DNA of 64,000 nt from Aporrectodea caliginosa (Eukaryota > Annelida > Clitellata > Crassiclitellata > Lumbricidae), in the NCBI GenBank assembly GCA_020284085.1, contig JACEVL010006447.1, positions 1,580,382 through 1,644,381 of the forward strand. The letters are read 5' to 3'. Shown here one piece after another: positions 1 to 13,400 of this stretch. The notes beneath the pieces were generated by a model, which saw nothing but the letters and a program-made list of their open reading frames with translations, did not search any database and was not told the DNA's origin. A program made the translations under genes and the position numbers. The first letter of the stretch is position 1; every line of letters begins with the position of its first letter.

Positions 1-241
1 TTACAATTAAATTATAGCGCTTAAGTTATAATTAAATAAGTAAACGTAAAACAGATTCAACCGTTAATTTAGATATTTTGTATTCAACTGTGCCTTAATA
101 CAAACGCTGCAGCACAAACTGTTCAAATGTTTTAAAACTGTTTAAATATAGATTCTAACCATTACGTCATTGTATAAGTCTCATTATTTCAGATAATACA
201 CAGTCGTGCGGGTGACTGCTTTGAAAGCAATGTGAACTTAC
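1..241. other. NOTUM intron 9 (start)
   Basis: AT-rich sequence after the exon 9 donor. No further NOTUM exon or other feature was seen. Confidence 0.7.
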
Positions 242-380
242 GTGACATTGGCGAGGGTGCGTTTGAGATCCTGTCCGATGCTATGAATGTATTCCCATTG
301 ACGCTTCGTTATTGGTGGACCAACGTTGTCGGCTGTCAACTGAGCCTCGTCGAACTGATATTGTATTACGAAGACAACGG
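242..380 (-). CDS. NOTUM: NOTUM exon 9 (last exon in the window)
   Basis: 139-nt exon, acceptor TTATTTCCAG, donor GTCAC|GTAAGT. It encodes VVFVIQYQFDEAQLTADNV, then WEYIHSIGQDLKRTLANV. Asp339 in FDEAQ is the probable catalytic acid. The following exon, with the CLSH catalytic His region, should lie before base 1. Confidence 0.96.
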
Positions 381-1359
381 CTGGAAATAACAAAGCACTG
401 CAATATAATGGATATTTCCTTGAAACCAGAGCTCACTGTGATTTAATTTAATTAGCATATTAGAATTAGTGTTATTAAAGTAGAGCTAAACTTTGCATTC
501 GACAAATCGTACTACCCCACTCCCACCGACTTAACTTGTCCTTCCAAACCTACCTAACCCTTCCTAAAATAGGTCTGCATCCACATTATGGGAGAAGTAG
601 GTTACAATAAAAAATGAACACCGACTTTGGAGATGAGAAAGTTGCTATTTAGGTCAAAGATAGTCAAGTTATGAAGTTACAGTCAAACAAAAAAGGCAAT
701 AGTTATGCATGTCTGAATGAATTTTTGAAAGATAACTCACAATGATATTTATTTGTAAAAACATTAATTATGTTTAAATTAAAAACAGTCAACAGACATT
801 AACAGTAGCCAATGCAATGAGAACGACAACGGTAGCTACTATTAAAGACGCCTGGAACAATGATGGAACTATTTAATGACTCAACATCTGCCTTGTTTGC
901 TTCTTACGTGTTATAAAGGTTTGACGGTAGAATTGGCGGTGATTGCGTCAGAATATGAAATTTAACTTTAACTCACTTTGCAGTGAATTGTAGAGGTTTT
1001 GTCCAAAGTAGCATTTCCATTGGTCATCAGGAAATCGATGTCGACATGATTCCGGGACCATACCCTGCCACAACCTATCGAAGCAACAATTGTAACGATT
1101 CTCTTGCGCTCACAGTTACATATAATTATTATATTCGCTCTACATAACATTAGTTAAACTCTAAGAATCGCTGCAATATCTCTGCATAGCCTACATATCC
1201 AATTCAAGAATCTCTCAATGGCGATGCTGAACCTTATTCCCTTAACGTTCTCTTAAAATCATTAACAGCTTATATTAACTTGTACAACCTCCGTCTGGAT
1301 TTCGATAAAGAAAATGCCCGCATCCTGTCTCTGTCTCTGTCTGTCTGTCTGTCTGTCTG

Positions 1360-1416
<57 letters not shown>

Positions 1417-4400
1417 ACACACACACACACACACACACGCACAAACACACACACACACACACAAACACACACAAACACACACACAAACACACACACAAAC
1501 ACACACACGGCTGTTTTTTATTCATCACTCAGCTATGTAGGTTCAACTTTCCAACGCCCTTCTTTTCGCTTGCTCTAGTTCCTCGTTTTTTTCTGCTTCT
1601 GATTTAATTTAAATTTAAGAAAAAAAATTGTGTGAGGGCAAATAGCGAAACCAAAAGCAATTGAGAACAAATGAACAGAAAAGAAAACAGAGCGACAGTC
1701 TATGTCCTTAGACCGAGAGCGCATGACTGAAAATTGCCCAAAGTTGATCACATTTTAAGGAAGAATTTTTGGTTTGGATGTTGCATCTGTATTAATTGTT
1801 ATCTTACAAGTATGTGCACCAGAGTGCGTCTCTGTCAGCTGGATAAATAAGAATATACTTACTGACTTTAGAAACAGAGACATAGACAGAGAGATAAAAG
1901 GAGACAGTCAGAGCAACAGAGCAGAGGTCGTCTTCATTTATGAGCGGAAGGCAACCTACTGCGATCCTCTTCGTACACTTTCCGCTGGAGCGCAGGAGTG
2001 CGAGTCAGTGCATGGCACTTCTCGGAACTGCTTGTTATCCAGAAACCAACCGGAGTCTGCGATTCCACGAGTCTCCACTCCAGGAGCCAAAAACGCCACC
2101 ATCTTCGCCACTCTGTCAATGTTGAGCAAAACTCCCGTCCCTCCGGCACTACAAGTATATAATTAATCAAAGAAACAAACAAATGAAAATTAGTCAAGAC
2201 ATGTTAACAATTAAAGATATTTCAAATTGATTTCACAGTCAGTTTGCAGCTACCAAATAGATTTCACAGTAAGTTGCAGTTACTGTCAAGAACAAAAATA
2301 TTTCCCGGGCTTCGAATCTGAGGCGCCAAATTAAAAAAACAACACAAAGGTATGTTAATTAATATTATTTAACAACTTCTAAAGCGCTAGTATCTGACGT
2401 CAAATATAGGCACACCAAAACCAACCGTAATGTGGTCAAGATCATAAAATCACCCGCTAAGACAGCCTATGGTTCATAAGGAGTTTGAAGAAGGTACGTC
2501 TTAAATTGAGAACGAAATGGCATGAGCAACTGAGCAGAACAGTCAGGTACAAGGAGAGTGTCCCCAATTATAGGTCCATCGACCGAAAAAGCTTGTTAAA
2601 GCACAGCTCTAATCCTCAGGCATTGATGCAATTTCATATGATCAACTAAAGACAATCAGATGATTTAGTTGAATGGTGATAAGATTGAGAAACAGGGACC
2701 GATTTGAAATCCTGTGGCTGGTCATAGTTCAATGTTTTATAAAGCATAACCCGAATTTGAAAGAGAGATCTCAAGACACGAGTAAGCATAGATGTGCAGC
2801 ATTAGCGTCGCCACGGGGGGGCAAGGGGGGCAGCTGCCCCCCCAACCCTGGTCAGGCTGGGTCCTGGGATTCGTGCAAATCCGGTGAGTTTTTTTAGGGG
2901 GGGGTACCCTATGTGGTGTGTGGTTTGACATTTTACATTAAAGGTCCTCTTCCAAAGTTTGTTTTCGTTTCAAAGACTAATCACTAATCAACAGGTGACG
3001 GATTGTGCTTTACACAAAATATACAGACGAATAGGGAAAAGTCCAATGTTGTCTATCTCTCCTATTCGCAGTGATGAGTCATGATGGGGTGACCTATTTA
3101 CACCAGTCACACAGCCGCATTCCAACAGGATGTCCAAGACAACATGTGGAAATTATTAGTAGCCTATGCCTGCCTCTTTGAGCGACATCTGCAGGGATGC
3201 AGTCAGATCATTCTCGCTCAACGGGTGCACACAAAAGCAAGCATCAGTGTGTGCGTGCGTGCGTATGTATGTATGTATGTATGTATGTATGTATGTATGT
3301 ATAATGTATGTGGCGTGTGTGGGTATAGTACCTGTTGTGAAATAGATAAGCTACATATATACAGAGACAAAACATAGCAAACTGATTCACACTATCTTGG
3401 TTTTAAGACAAGGGAATAAAAATATCTATGAATTAATACTCCCTCGCCCGCCAATTCTCGAGAGCAGTGGGAGGCCGTTCCCGCGCATTCCCACCCTCTT
3501 TAACCCCGAGTAAAGTCGTTTAAAGCAGTCGGCGTTCTGTTTCTATTGTCGATTGTTCACCAGTAAAACTGCACCAGCACTGCTTGGCTTCCCGATTCGA
3601 TAGTTGAATCCTTCTTGCTTGGTTTTTACACCATTTGTAAACTATGTCTGCTAATTGTGTCTGGTCAGCAATCTGTTTACCTAAGGCTTGTGGCGTTCTT
3701 GGATATTGAACGTTTTTTCTAGTTTTTGTATTAATTTCAATAAATGTCGGGATTGCTAATATTATCTGTAGTCAAACTCAAATACGGTTCAAACTATATC
3801 TTAAACCTCGGTCCTTGCACGGGGACCTTAAATGGTGTGGCGTCCATTCGAACGGGTGAGCAGTGATGAAGGATGTAACCCAATCAATTCATTGAAAAAT
3901 GAGCAGGGTCGAGGCCGTATACGGTCACTATATGAAAACGCGAACATTTAACATTTAGCTACGAGTCACAGTTGGCTCCTATCAGCGCTGAAATAATAGA
4001 ACAATTTTGTTCCTATGACAGCTTAAAATGCTACCATTACAGTATGCAAGTGGGGAGGGGGCATCCCCTCCCCAAACCCCTCCTCCTTAACTCAGCGATC
4101 GTCCTTCGGACGCTCATTTGCCTGTCCTCCTATGCCTTGCCCCCCAACCTTGAAGCTCTGGCGACGCCACTGATGTGCAGTACAAGGGAGCAATTACCCC
4201 GAGTATATTACAGTCGTTCTGTATCTAATGTCTCTGAATAGACCTTTCCGATGGACTGCGTTGTCTCATCTTAGTCAGAAATCATGTCATTCTTTGTAAC
4301 TAATGAATGCTTAACCAGATAACTCTTGTATTAGATCGGGTGAGAATAGATTATGATCATGAATATTATAGACCATCCTCTCAAAGGTCGGTATATTTGC

Positions 4401-7400
4401 AGAGGAAGAAACTCTCCAACAACTCGAATGCGTTGATAATATTACCTGCTACCTGCCAGGTAGACCTTTGTGGCAGTGGTAAGCCCATGCAGGTGAAATA
4501 GTTCCTTGATGACTTCGTCAAGTATCAGAGCGCCCATGAAGGAAAAATCTCCTGGAGACACCAGTTATACACGTAAAGATATAGAACATATTTTGCAACC
4601 TTAAGAATGACATATTCCTAACAGAAACCTTCATTGAAAAAATATATATAAACGTATTTGAGACATAGACACGCCAAAGCTGTCAAACACAAAATTTTGG
4701 AATTTACTGGCCAGTTCTGTCCAGTTTGTGGGTTCTCTAACTTAGCAGCGTGGCTTGGCTTCAGGTTTTCCTAACTGATAGCATTTTAGACAAGCTTCTC
4801 CAACAGATTTTAATATCCAATTAGTTACTTGAAGCGACCAACAATTGATGCCTATGCTTTATAATGATGGCGCAATAGAAGACATTGTTGTGATCTAATA
4901 CAATGGCTTCCGTTGCACAGAAGCCATTCGCAAGACCTAAATCTAGTTCTAAATCTAGGTCTTGCGAAAGGAAACATAATGACGAGAGGCTACCTTTCTG
5001 CTTTGACCGACTTGTACCACTCCACGAATCACTGGAACAATATGGAACGTAGCTGGAATTGATAAACATGCAAGGCAACAATTAATTAAGTCGTGAACAG
5101 CTTTAATATGGAGCAGCGGAGAGAGGAATTCATGTAAATTCGAGTGCATTTGATTTGATTTCTACTATTTTGTAGGAATTAAAACTAAGTTTCTTTAGTA
5201 ATACAGTATATTATGTTTACCGCTTGCAATACTATTTGAAACAAATCGGTTATCCTTTCTAGCATTAAGGATGAAGCATAAGTTGCAGTTATCCGATTCT
5301 GGACACTGATGTCAATCCGTGGAAGATCCATTCATCAGCTACTTTTGTTTAAAGGTTTCTTAAAGAAGCAGTGTTCTAACGCATTTACATCTACTCCCTG
5401 CGACCACGGTCCCATAACCGTGAGCTTCCCATGTTTGACAACCTGTCTCAGAAATGCTTCCTTGCCCGGATGCTATACAAATAAACTATGTTTTCCCTAG
5501 ATCTGGCTATTTAAGCCCTTCATTTTCCCCTATGACTAGCTCTAGCTCTTCTTCCTCTGTACAATAAAGCCTCTCATTCAATTCTATGGTTGTATATATA
5601 AATTTTTGTTTATTTGTTTGAATGTATTAATCTTGCTATGTACAGTGCTGTGCGTTTGCTAGTGCTTCTCAATAAAGGAAATACTTACTTACTTACTTAC
5701 ATTCTCAAGTAGAATACTTACACAAGATTCCCGTTGTAAATAAATGGATTTTCTTCTTGATTCCATGATAGAATTCCATATCCTGTGGAATGGAATAAAT
5801 AATGACTCGAGACATAGCAATTGCTGATTTCTCCCAGACAGTACAAAGACGAAAGTATGTGCAAAATGGAAGAAGATTTAAAAAAGAAGAATAGAGCAAA
5901 GCCTCAGAAACAAGGATAAGAAGAGGAACAAGAAAACAGCTATATTTAGAAGAACACAAACTTATACTAGAAAGGAAGAAATAAGGAAGAAGAAAAAGGA
6001 GAAAAGAAAGAGAACAAGAGCTAGAACATTGAAAACAGCCAGAATTGCGATGGAGAAACATTGATTGGGGAAAAGAAAATATGGATAACTTTAGAATAAT
6101 AGTCAAAAGAAAATGATAAGAAAAAGACAACGACAACAACAGTAATGAGAACTATGATGATGTTGATAATATTATGACAGCGAATCCTCCGTTGTGGCGC
6201 TTACGATGATAGCTGAAGCGACGATGGTTTTAATAACGTCAATGTAACAATGCATGGTGCTAGGCAAATGGCGGCTAGGCTTAATGCAAAAAGCAAAAAA
6301 GCAACTAAACAGAGTATTAAAACCTTTCCATATTCACATTATTGTTTTTAGCTCATGAGTTCTTATCATTCAGGAAGTTATTTTCATATGGTCAACGGGC
6401 TAAGTTTGAAAAGCGATCTAACTGAAACCATAACCGATGACAACTAAACAGTAAGTGAAATAAATTTTCGTATAAGATATTCCTTGCCGAATGTGTGGGA
6501 AAACTCGTCCAATCTTGTATTGTTCGCTGAGTAAACAGGTACGAATGGCGGTCCAAGTAAAGCTAGTAACTTAGTCGTCCTGAATAAATAGGTCCATTTT
6601 ATTCAGTCGATTTACCATTGCTTTGCGCACCACCAGACGGATCATCATCAGCATACCTTTACGTGTGGCTGGCCAATAATTGGAGCTCATTAGATGCGGA
6701 GAATTGACCCAACGACCCTGACAACTTCTGCCATCAAAGCAAAACCATCCACCTGAAAAATAGAGGAATACATTAGTATTCTCGTGCTTGATAAAGAGTG
6801 GCCGAACTATTCAGAAAAATAATGAATTGCAATGATCCTGTATTAGAAAGAGTATGAATAAATCATTTAGTATTTAATTAAATATAGCCTAATTAACTTT
6901 TTCGACAACTTTTATTGGAACGCACCCAAGTCTATATATTTTCCTTGAATTTAAAATTTTGATGCAAACAATGACCGTTTAGCATTAATCGTGTCGATAA
7001 GATATTAAAAATCCTATTATCAATGGATTTTCGCTTATAATTTTGTCATCTTCAGTCAAATGAAGTTAAAGCTGATCGTTAAAGCTGATCGTGTTCTCTT
7101 TGCCACGATAATGGCCTGACCCTGGGCATGTCCTTCATGGGTTTTCTCCTTCCAGTTCATGAAGCAAGATACTCTTTACGGCCACGCTCTCATAACCGTA
7201 TACAATTCCGCGCTCTGACCTCCTCGCAAGAAAGGGATTCATAACCAGGATGCTGTTAACTTATTAACATGTCTTATAAAATTATTATGTATTATTACTT
7301 CTATGTGTTATCATTTTTTCCAATTCTGCTGTCCCATTGTGCGTTTGGGAATGGAGTAATAAAGACTATACTTACTTAATTACTTACTTAAACAGCAGGA

Positions 7401-10400
7401 ATACATTGTCGTGATTCTAATTGTAAAATTGCTGATTCGAATAGCGCCTTCTCGAGAAAACTCTTCAGAGGTGCTGCGGACCTGACAAAACAAGACTAAG
7501 GGTTGAAAGGAATAGTCTTAAACCGCTTACAAAAAAGATTGCATGGAAGTCTGCTTCACGGCGAGGCCTCTTAGTTGCATTGTGGCCGTAGGGTACAGAC
7601 AAATGAAAATTATGCAAACAGTAGGTAAGGCGTGATAGGGTACAGAGAAGATCGCCCCGTGTTGCACAGCATAGAAATCTGCTGTTAGGTAAGGATGACA
7701 TTGAAACACATAGCTCTCTAAGATGGGATGCAGCACGATCGGTCAGGCAGTTGCGCATCAGTATAAGATCTTAAACATCGCATGTTCAACCAATGCAGCT
7801 CGTCCCACGTGTAGTGACTAAACTTTGGAGTCCCATCAGTTAGCCGATCTGCAGCGTTTATGACGTATTGAGTTGATTAATCCGTGAAAGAGGTAGGCCG
7901 TTATAAATGGCATTGCCATAATCCATCCCTAGTGCATATGAATGCATGTATCAGGGTAGAAGCAGTTTTGGCAGGAAGATATATTGGCGGAATTTGGCGC
8001 ATAGTGGGGATCCAGACCAGAGATGATGCATGTTCCATTGTTCCTATCACTGCCTTCACATGCTTAGACATTAGCATTTCTGGTCCCGTGCATATCCAAG
8101 TCACGCATCGAAGTAGACAGAGGATCTTTTCTGCCAATTTTAAATACATAACTGACACAATAATTATTTTTATGAGGCGCTAGCGAATGATAAAGCTCTT
8201 TAATTACGGTATTGGTTATGAACATAGGTCAGGGTAAGCAAACTTGCAGGCCTCCCTCTCTTTCATTTCTTCACTACTTTAATTCACGCCCTTATCTTTT
8301 GGACTGTTGTAGCCCTATCTTTGCTGGACTTTAACCACTAATATTTCGAAGCTTCAGTCCGCCATTAATGCCGCTGATCGTTCTTCTGGAGGGGTCTGTC
8401 CAGGTTTAGCATAGGTCTACAGTTTTCTTTACGCGAGATACATTGCACTGGCTCCCCATCCAACAGCATTTCCCTCGATAATGCATACCTCTACAGCTAA
8501 TTTTCCATAAACTTTGCCTATGTTGGGCTACCAGCTAGCATCGCAATTTCTCGAGAGCTACAGCTCGAGCTCCTCAGTTTGTTCCTTTCACAGTTTCGCA
8601 AGTGCCTGGTCTGTATTATTTGACACTAGTTTAAATTGAATGGATTGCATCTACAATTAATACTTTTAAAGTGCGAAATAACCGACTTTAGGTTCATTCT
8701 GTCAGTCGGCCAATTAGGTCAACATCAGTTTTAGTTCGTTCGTGGTTATTAGTGAATAAATTAGCAACCGATTTAATTATACAATTATTTCAAATTTTTA
8801 TTCGACGAATTTGTTACCTTCTAGAAAAATGAGCCAGCGAGTGCTTCCATGTTGCGATTTTCTTATGTAGAAGCTGAAACAACAACAGATCGTCTACAGA
8901 GACAGCTTTCTGCCATCAGAGACAGCATAGTACAGAGCAACTTGACTCCAAGCACTATGCGCTATAGCAAGTCAGCATATAAACACATGACACTATATTG
9001 GCATCCCAGGCTATCGTTGTGGTACCGGTATGCCAGCAAAAAACAATGACACGTCGAGTAATAGTCTTTGTACGGACTTTCAATTATAATTAAAGCTTAA
9101 AGATTACCGCAGAAGGTGCCAAAAACAGGTTGGCTATTTCTTTATTAATGAAAGCAGCATTGTTTTTGGTCAAAAATATTAGCTTTTGTTATTCGGATAT
9201 TAAGGCCTGGGATCACCTATCCGGATAATACCGAATAGTTAAAATCCGGCCCGAACCAAATTCAAGTTCTTTGTTTTCTTTTGGACACGTTATAGTCTCT
9301 GTGACTCAGCTCTGGAAAACTAGCTCAACTAGATTGCTTTTACAACGTTTAAATCAGTTAATTTCTCGTTTCGAATTATAATTATGTGTTTCACTTAAAG
9401 AACATTGTTAACTTCGGAATTCGGTTTACATTGGACCATTTTAATGCAGTCTATGACTCCGCAGTCCTGTTCAGCGACCATTGTATATCATAAAATTAAA
9501 TTAATTCAAATCGTTCATTGGAACATAATTACATGAAGTTATATTGTATTGTATATTATATTGTATTTGGCCATTTATTAAGCGCATCTCTAAGGAAGAA
9601 CCTTTCAGAAGCGATCCCAGTGCGAGCAACCCCGAGTGAAAAGGCAGGATTTTAATATCGAAAAGATGAGGGAAGACTACCAGAAAGGATAGCGGAGCAG
9701 ACCGGTGGAGAAAGTCCATTCCACAGAGAGGGACTTATGCAGGCGAAGGATCTGGGTTGAGCCATGGCGGTCCTGACGCGGGGAACAAATAGGTCAAGCC
9801 GATCAGAGGATCGAAGAGGACGTAGCGAAGTGGCAGAGAGGGGCGAAGAATGAGATCGCAAATGTACTTCGGAGCAAGACCCAAATGAGACTTAAGGACT
9901 AAAATAAGAACTTTGAATTGTATTTGGCAGATAGAGAGAGAGCCATTGAAGTTGTTCAATTAACCATGAATGTAGTGAGGTGGCAGAAACAGTATATATA
10001 AACTTATAATGTTAAAATTGTAGGTATTGCTCAGACAATGAGATGAATCCAGAGTATATATATCCTAGCTGGTCATCTTCAATCAATCAATCAATCAAAA
10101 CTCTTTTTATTGAAGCCAAATCAAAACACATAACATTTCAACATAAAATATCAGGATTGGCCGCAAGAGGAGTCCCAAAAGGGATCAAGATCCCGCTAAC
10201 TATAGGGACACCTAGAACAACATTTCAGAAATCTGAATTAGCTAAATCCTTGATAAACAGTGCAACATCAAGTTTCGTACAGCAATGCAAATAGTATAGT
10301 ACATATTACACAGTAAATGATTAACTCGATTCAAAACACTATGAAAATATAAAAACGAAAACCTTAACTAACAGTGAAAAAGAATATCCGGCAGGTAGGT

Positions 10401-13400
10401 TATAGCTAATTTCCATTATCAGGTAGGCATGCAGCATTTTTTTTAAAGTGCCGTAGGTGGGGCACAACGTATGTGAGAGGGAAGCATGTTCAGGTTGTGG
10501 AGCCAACAATTTTATGGAATAAGCGAGTATTGGTGTGTATATGGGGCGATAAGAGTTAAGGTTTCTGGTGTAGTGAGTATGAACATCAGATCCTAGATGA
10601 AAAAATCCCTTAAAACATGCTGGAAGTAAACCATGTTCATAGCGGTACATAAATAGGGCAATCTGCAATGTTCGAATCTGCTCTAGTTCTTACAAATAAT
10701 CACCAATTGCTTGACTATCGTGAAGAGAACAAGTTGCAAATTAGAATTACAAAAATTGCATACAGTTCCATAGTTTAAGTTTAAACTCTCTCGATAAACG
10801 TGTCGTTGGCATAAAGATATAGCAAGTGCTTTCTAAGTTAGCTTCAAATAAAGAAACTTAAACTATTCGGACTTATGATTTTGTCATGGGTGTTGTTCCA
10901 TAATTTAAGTCCTAAATGTTTCATTGTACATGATCAGCGTTGTTCTGCTATTGTAGCAATCAATCAGGAGTTTGCCTAAAGAGGTTATAAAACGCAGATA
11001 CAGGAGTTCTTTTATGATTTCAATATATGCATGTGCATAGATATCTGCTACTTTCATTGAGGAATTTTCTTAAACAGATGAGCTCAATGAATTACATGTG
11101 CATGATTAAGTTTAATTATAACTTGTACAGCGACTACAGCCTCTCTATGGAACTTAACAATCTAATACGTTTGTTCGGTATCTTCCAGATCAAATAATCG
11201 TACAGCATTGCAGATAAGGTAAAACTAATGAATATAAGGTTTCAAGATGAGCTATCGAAGGATCCACTTTATCTCATTAATTAATTCAATCGAATAGGAA
11301 ACATTATTGACCATTATTGCTAGACGTTATTACCGTTGATATAGGCCTATTTAAACTTTTCATCTATAACAATTCCAAGAAATCTTGTCTGGTTCGCTCT
11401 GATCAATTGGATGTACAGACCATCACAACAAGATAATAGATTTGTATTTTTCTCTGAAAATACTAAGTATTCCCTACCAAGATGTAGTAATGTTTAAAGA
11501 TAATATGGTTGCAGTGTATCCTTGTGACAACTTATCCAGTTTGGGGTTATTCATTCTGGAGAGTGATATAGCGCCTTTCAAGAAATCTACTCAGAAGTGC
11601 TCCCAGCCCAGCCACGGCAAAAGAAAAAAGACTCAAGTGATTTATAAAACCAAGTTTGATTGGTGAAAGGTAGCAAACGCAGCTCCGATGGTAGGTCATC
11701 CCAGATGGAGGACCTGCAACCGAGAAAGCTCGGCGCTGCCTATAGCATGCAGTCAAGCGAGCCAGCGGAACTCAGAGTTGCCCTGTCGTCGCGGAGCGAA
11801 GCGTCTGACGCGCTACAACGTCGGACGCTGGGCAGCAGAGGTTGCGCAGGTAAGCTGCAGCGTGAAACCAAGGCAGCAATCCGGTATGAGATCCGTTGGG
11901 CCACAGGCAGCCAATGTGTACAACACATCGCGCATGTAGGCAGAGACAGAGGCGAATTTGGGGATTTGCCCAGTGAGCCGAGCAGTCGAGCGCAGAACTC
12001 ATCTAGTCGTACCCTGACCCCAAGGGGTAGGCCAACGAGGATCGAGCAACAGTGGACAATTCGACTAGTAACGAAAGCATGCACAAGAAGTCAAGAACCA
12101 CTAGTGCGCCATGAGAAAGAAATCGAGAAACCATGCACTCGGAGCTGGCGAGGCTGATAATAACAGCTTCGAGAGACCAAGTTCACATGTTGGGAAAGAC
12201 TAAGTTCCTGGTCAATGGTGACGCCCTGCAGGTCACGGACCGTGAAGGATAAAGGTATCTCAGCAAAGACCCGAGCAAGCTGGAGCAAATCAATACTATC
12301 TAGTTGCCGACGGCCATCTAGCCAAATAAACTGAGTCTTGGAGGGATTTAAGAGAAGTCGATTTGAGGCCATCCAAGAGGAGAGGACATCTATAGTTAGG
12401 CACATCTGTCGCACAGTAGCGTCTGAGTCTGATGTTTGGGAATGTATGTAACCTTGGGCTTCATCCGCAAAGAGCTGGTGCAGACGCCCCCGAGAAGTCA
12501 GCAGAGGACAAAAATCAGCCATATAGAGAAGATATATTAGAGCTAGGACCTAGGTCGGAACCCTGGGGCATTATACGCTGTAGTAACACATAGGCCTATA
12601 TAATCAGAAAGAAACCAACGATTCGACGATATCATTGATATTACACGAGAGAAATAATAGCAACTCTCTGCACGATTAGATACTATTTAATTGCGATGCT
12701 TAGCCTCTGGGTTTTTTTGTTTTAAAATCAGAAAATTAAGCAGATGATCACTAATCAATAAAAGAAACTAATGTACGCGTACAACACTCAGGATTAATCG
12801 CCAGAGTCTAAAGAATTGCTCAATAGTCGATATAATTTTTTTATTACAAGTGATTGCTGCCGAATTCGATAGGCCTATAATCGTGTAGGCTATAATAGGC
12901 AAAACAAACGTTGGTCAAAAGTAGGCTAGTAATTAATTTATTTTACAATGTGACCGGAGGACAGTGATTGCCTGCCTTACAAAGGTCACAGTTAAAGTTG
13001 CCACAAAGATGAGATATGTTTTCATTTTAAGTGACTAAAAGGTTTCGTCAGGAAAGTCAAAAACGTAGCCTATAAGAAGATCCATTTAGGGATTAAGAAA
13101 CAAAACACAGAGTCATAGCTGTCTGTTTGTCAAGCCTTTACCGATTATAAATCGGGAATCAATCCATTATCACATGTTCATCATCAATCCTATAGAACGA
13201 AATGCTTGCAGCATTTAATGCCAAACCAATCTTGTGTAAGTTTGTATACTTCTCAAAATCGTGAACAGAGAAGCCAATTATAGGCGAGATTTGTGACATA
13301 TAACACAATGTAAGGAGCTTGGCATAATTTTTTAGACTTTATCAATCTAATTCACGTCTACATGTCTAAGCCATGAGGAGATATTTAACTATTCTATATT

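Noticed and set aside
11660..12157. 165-codon plus-strand open frame
   Set aside because: It is the antisense of a decayed LINE reverse transcriptase on the minus strand.
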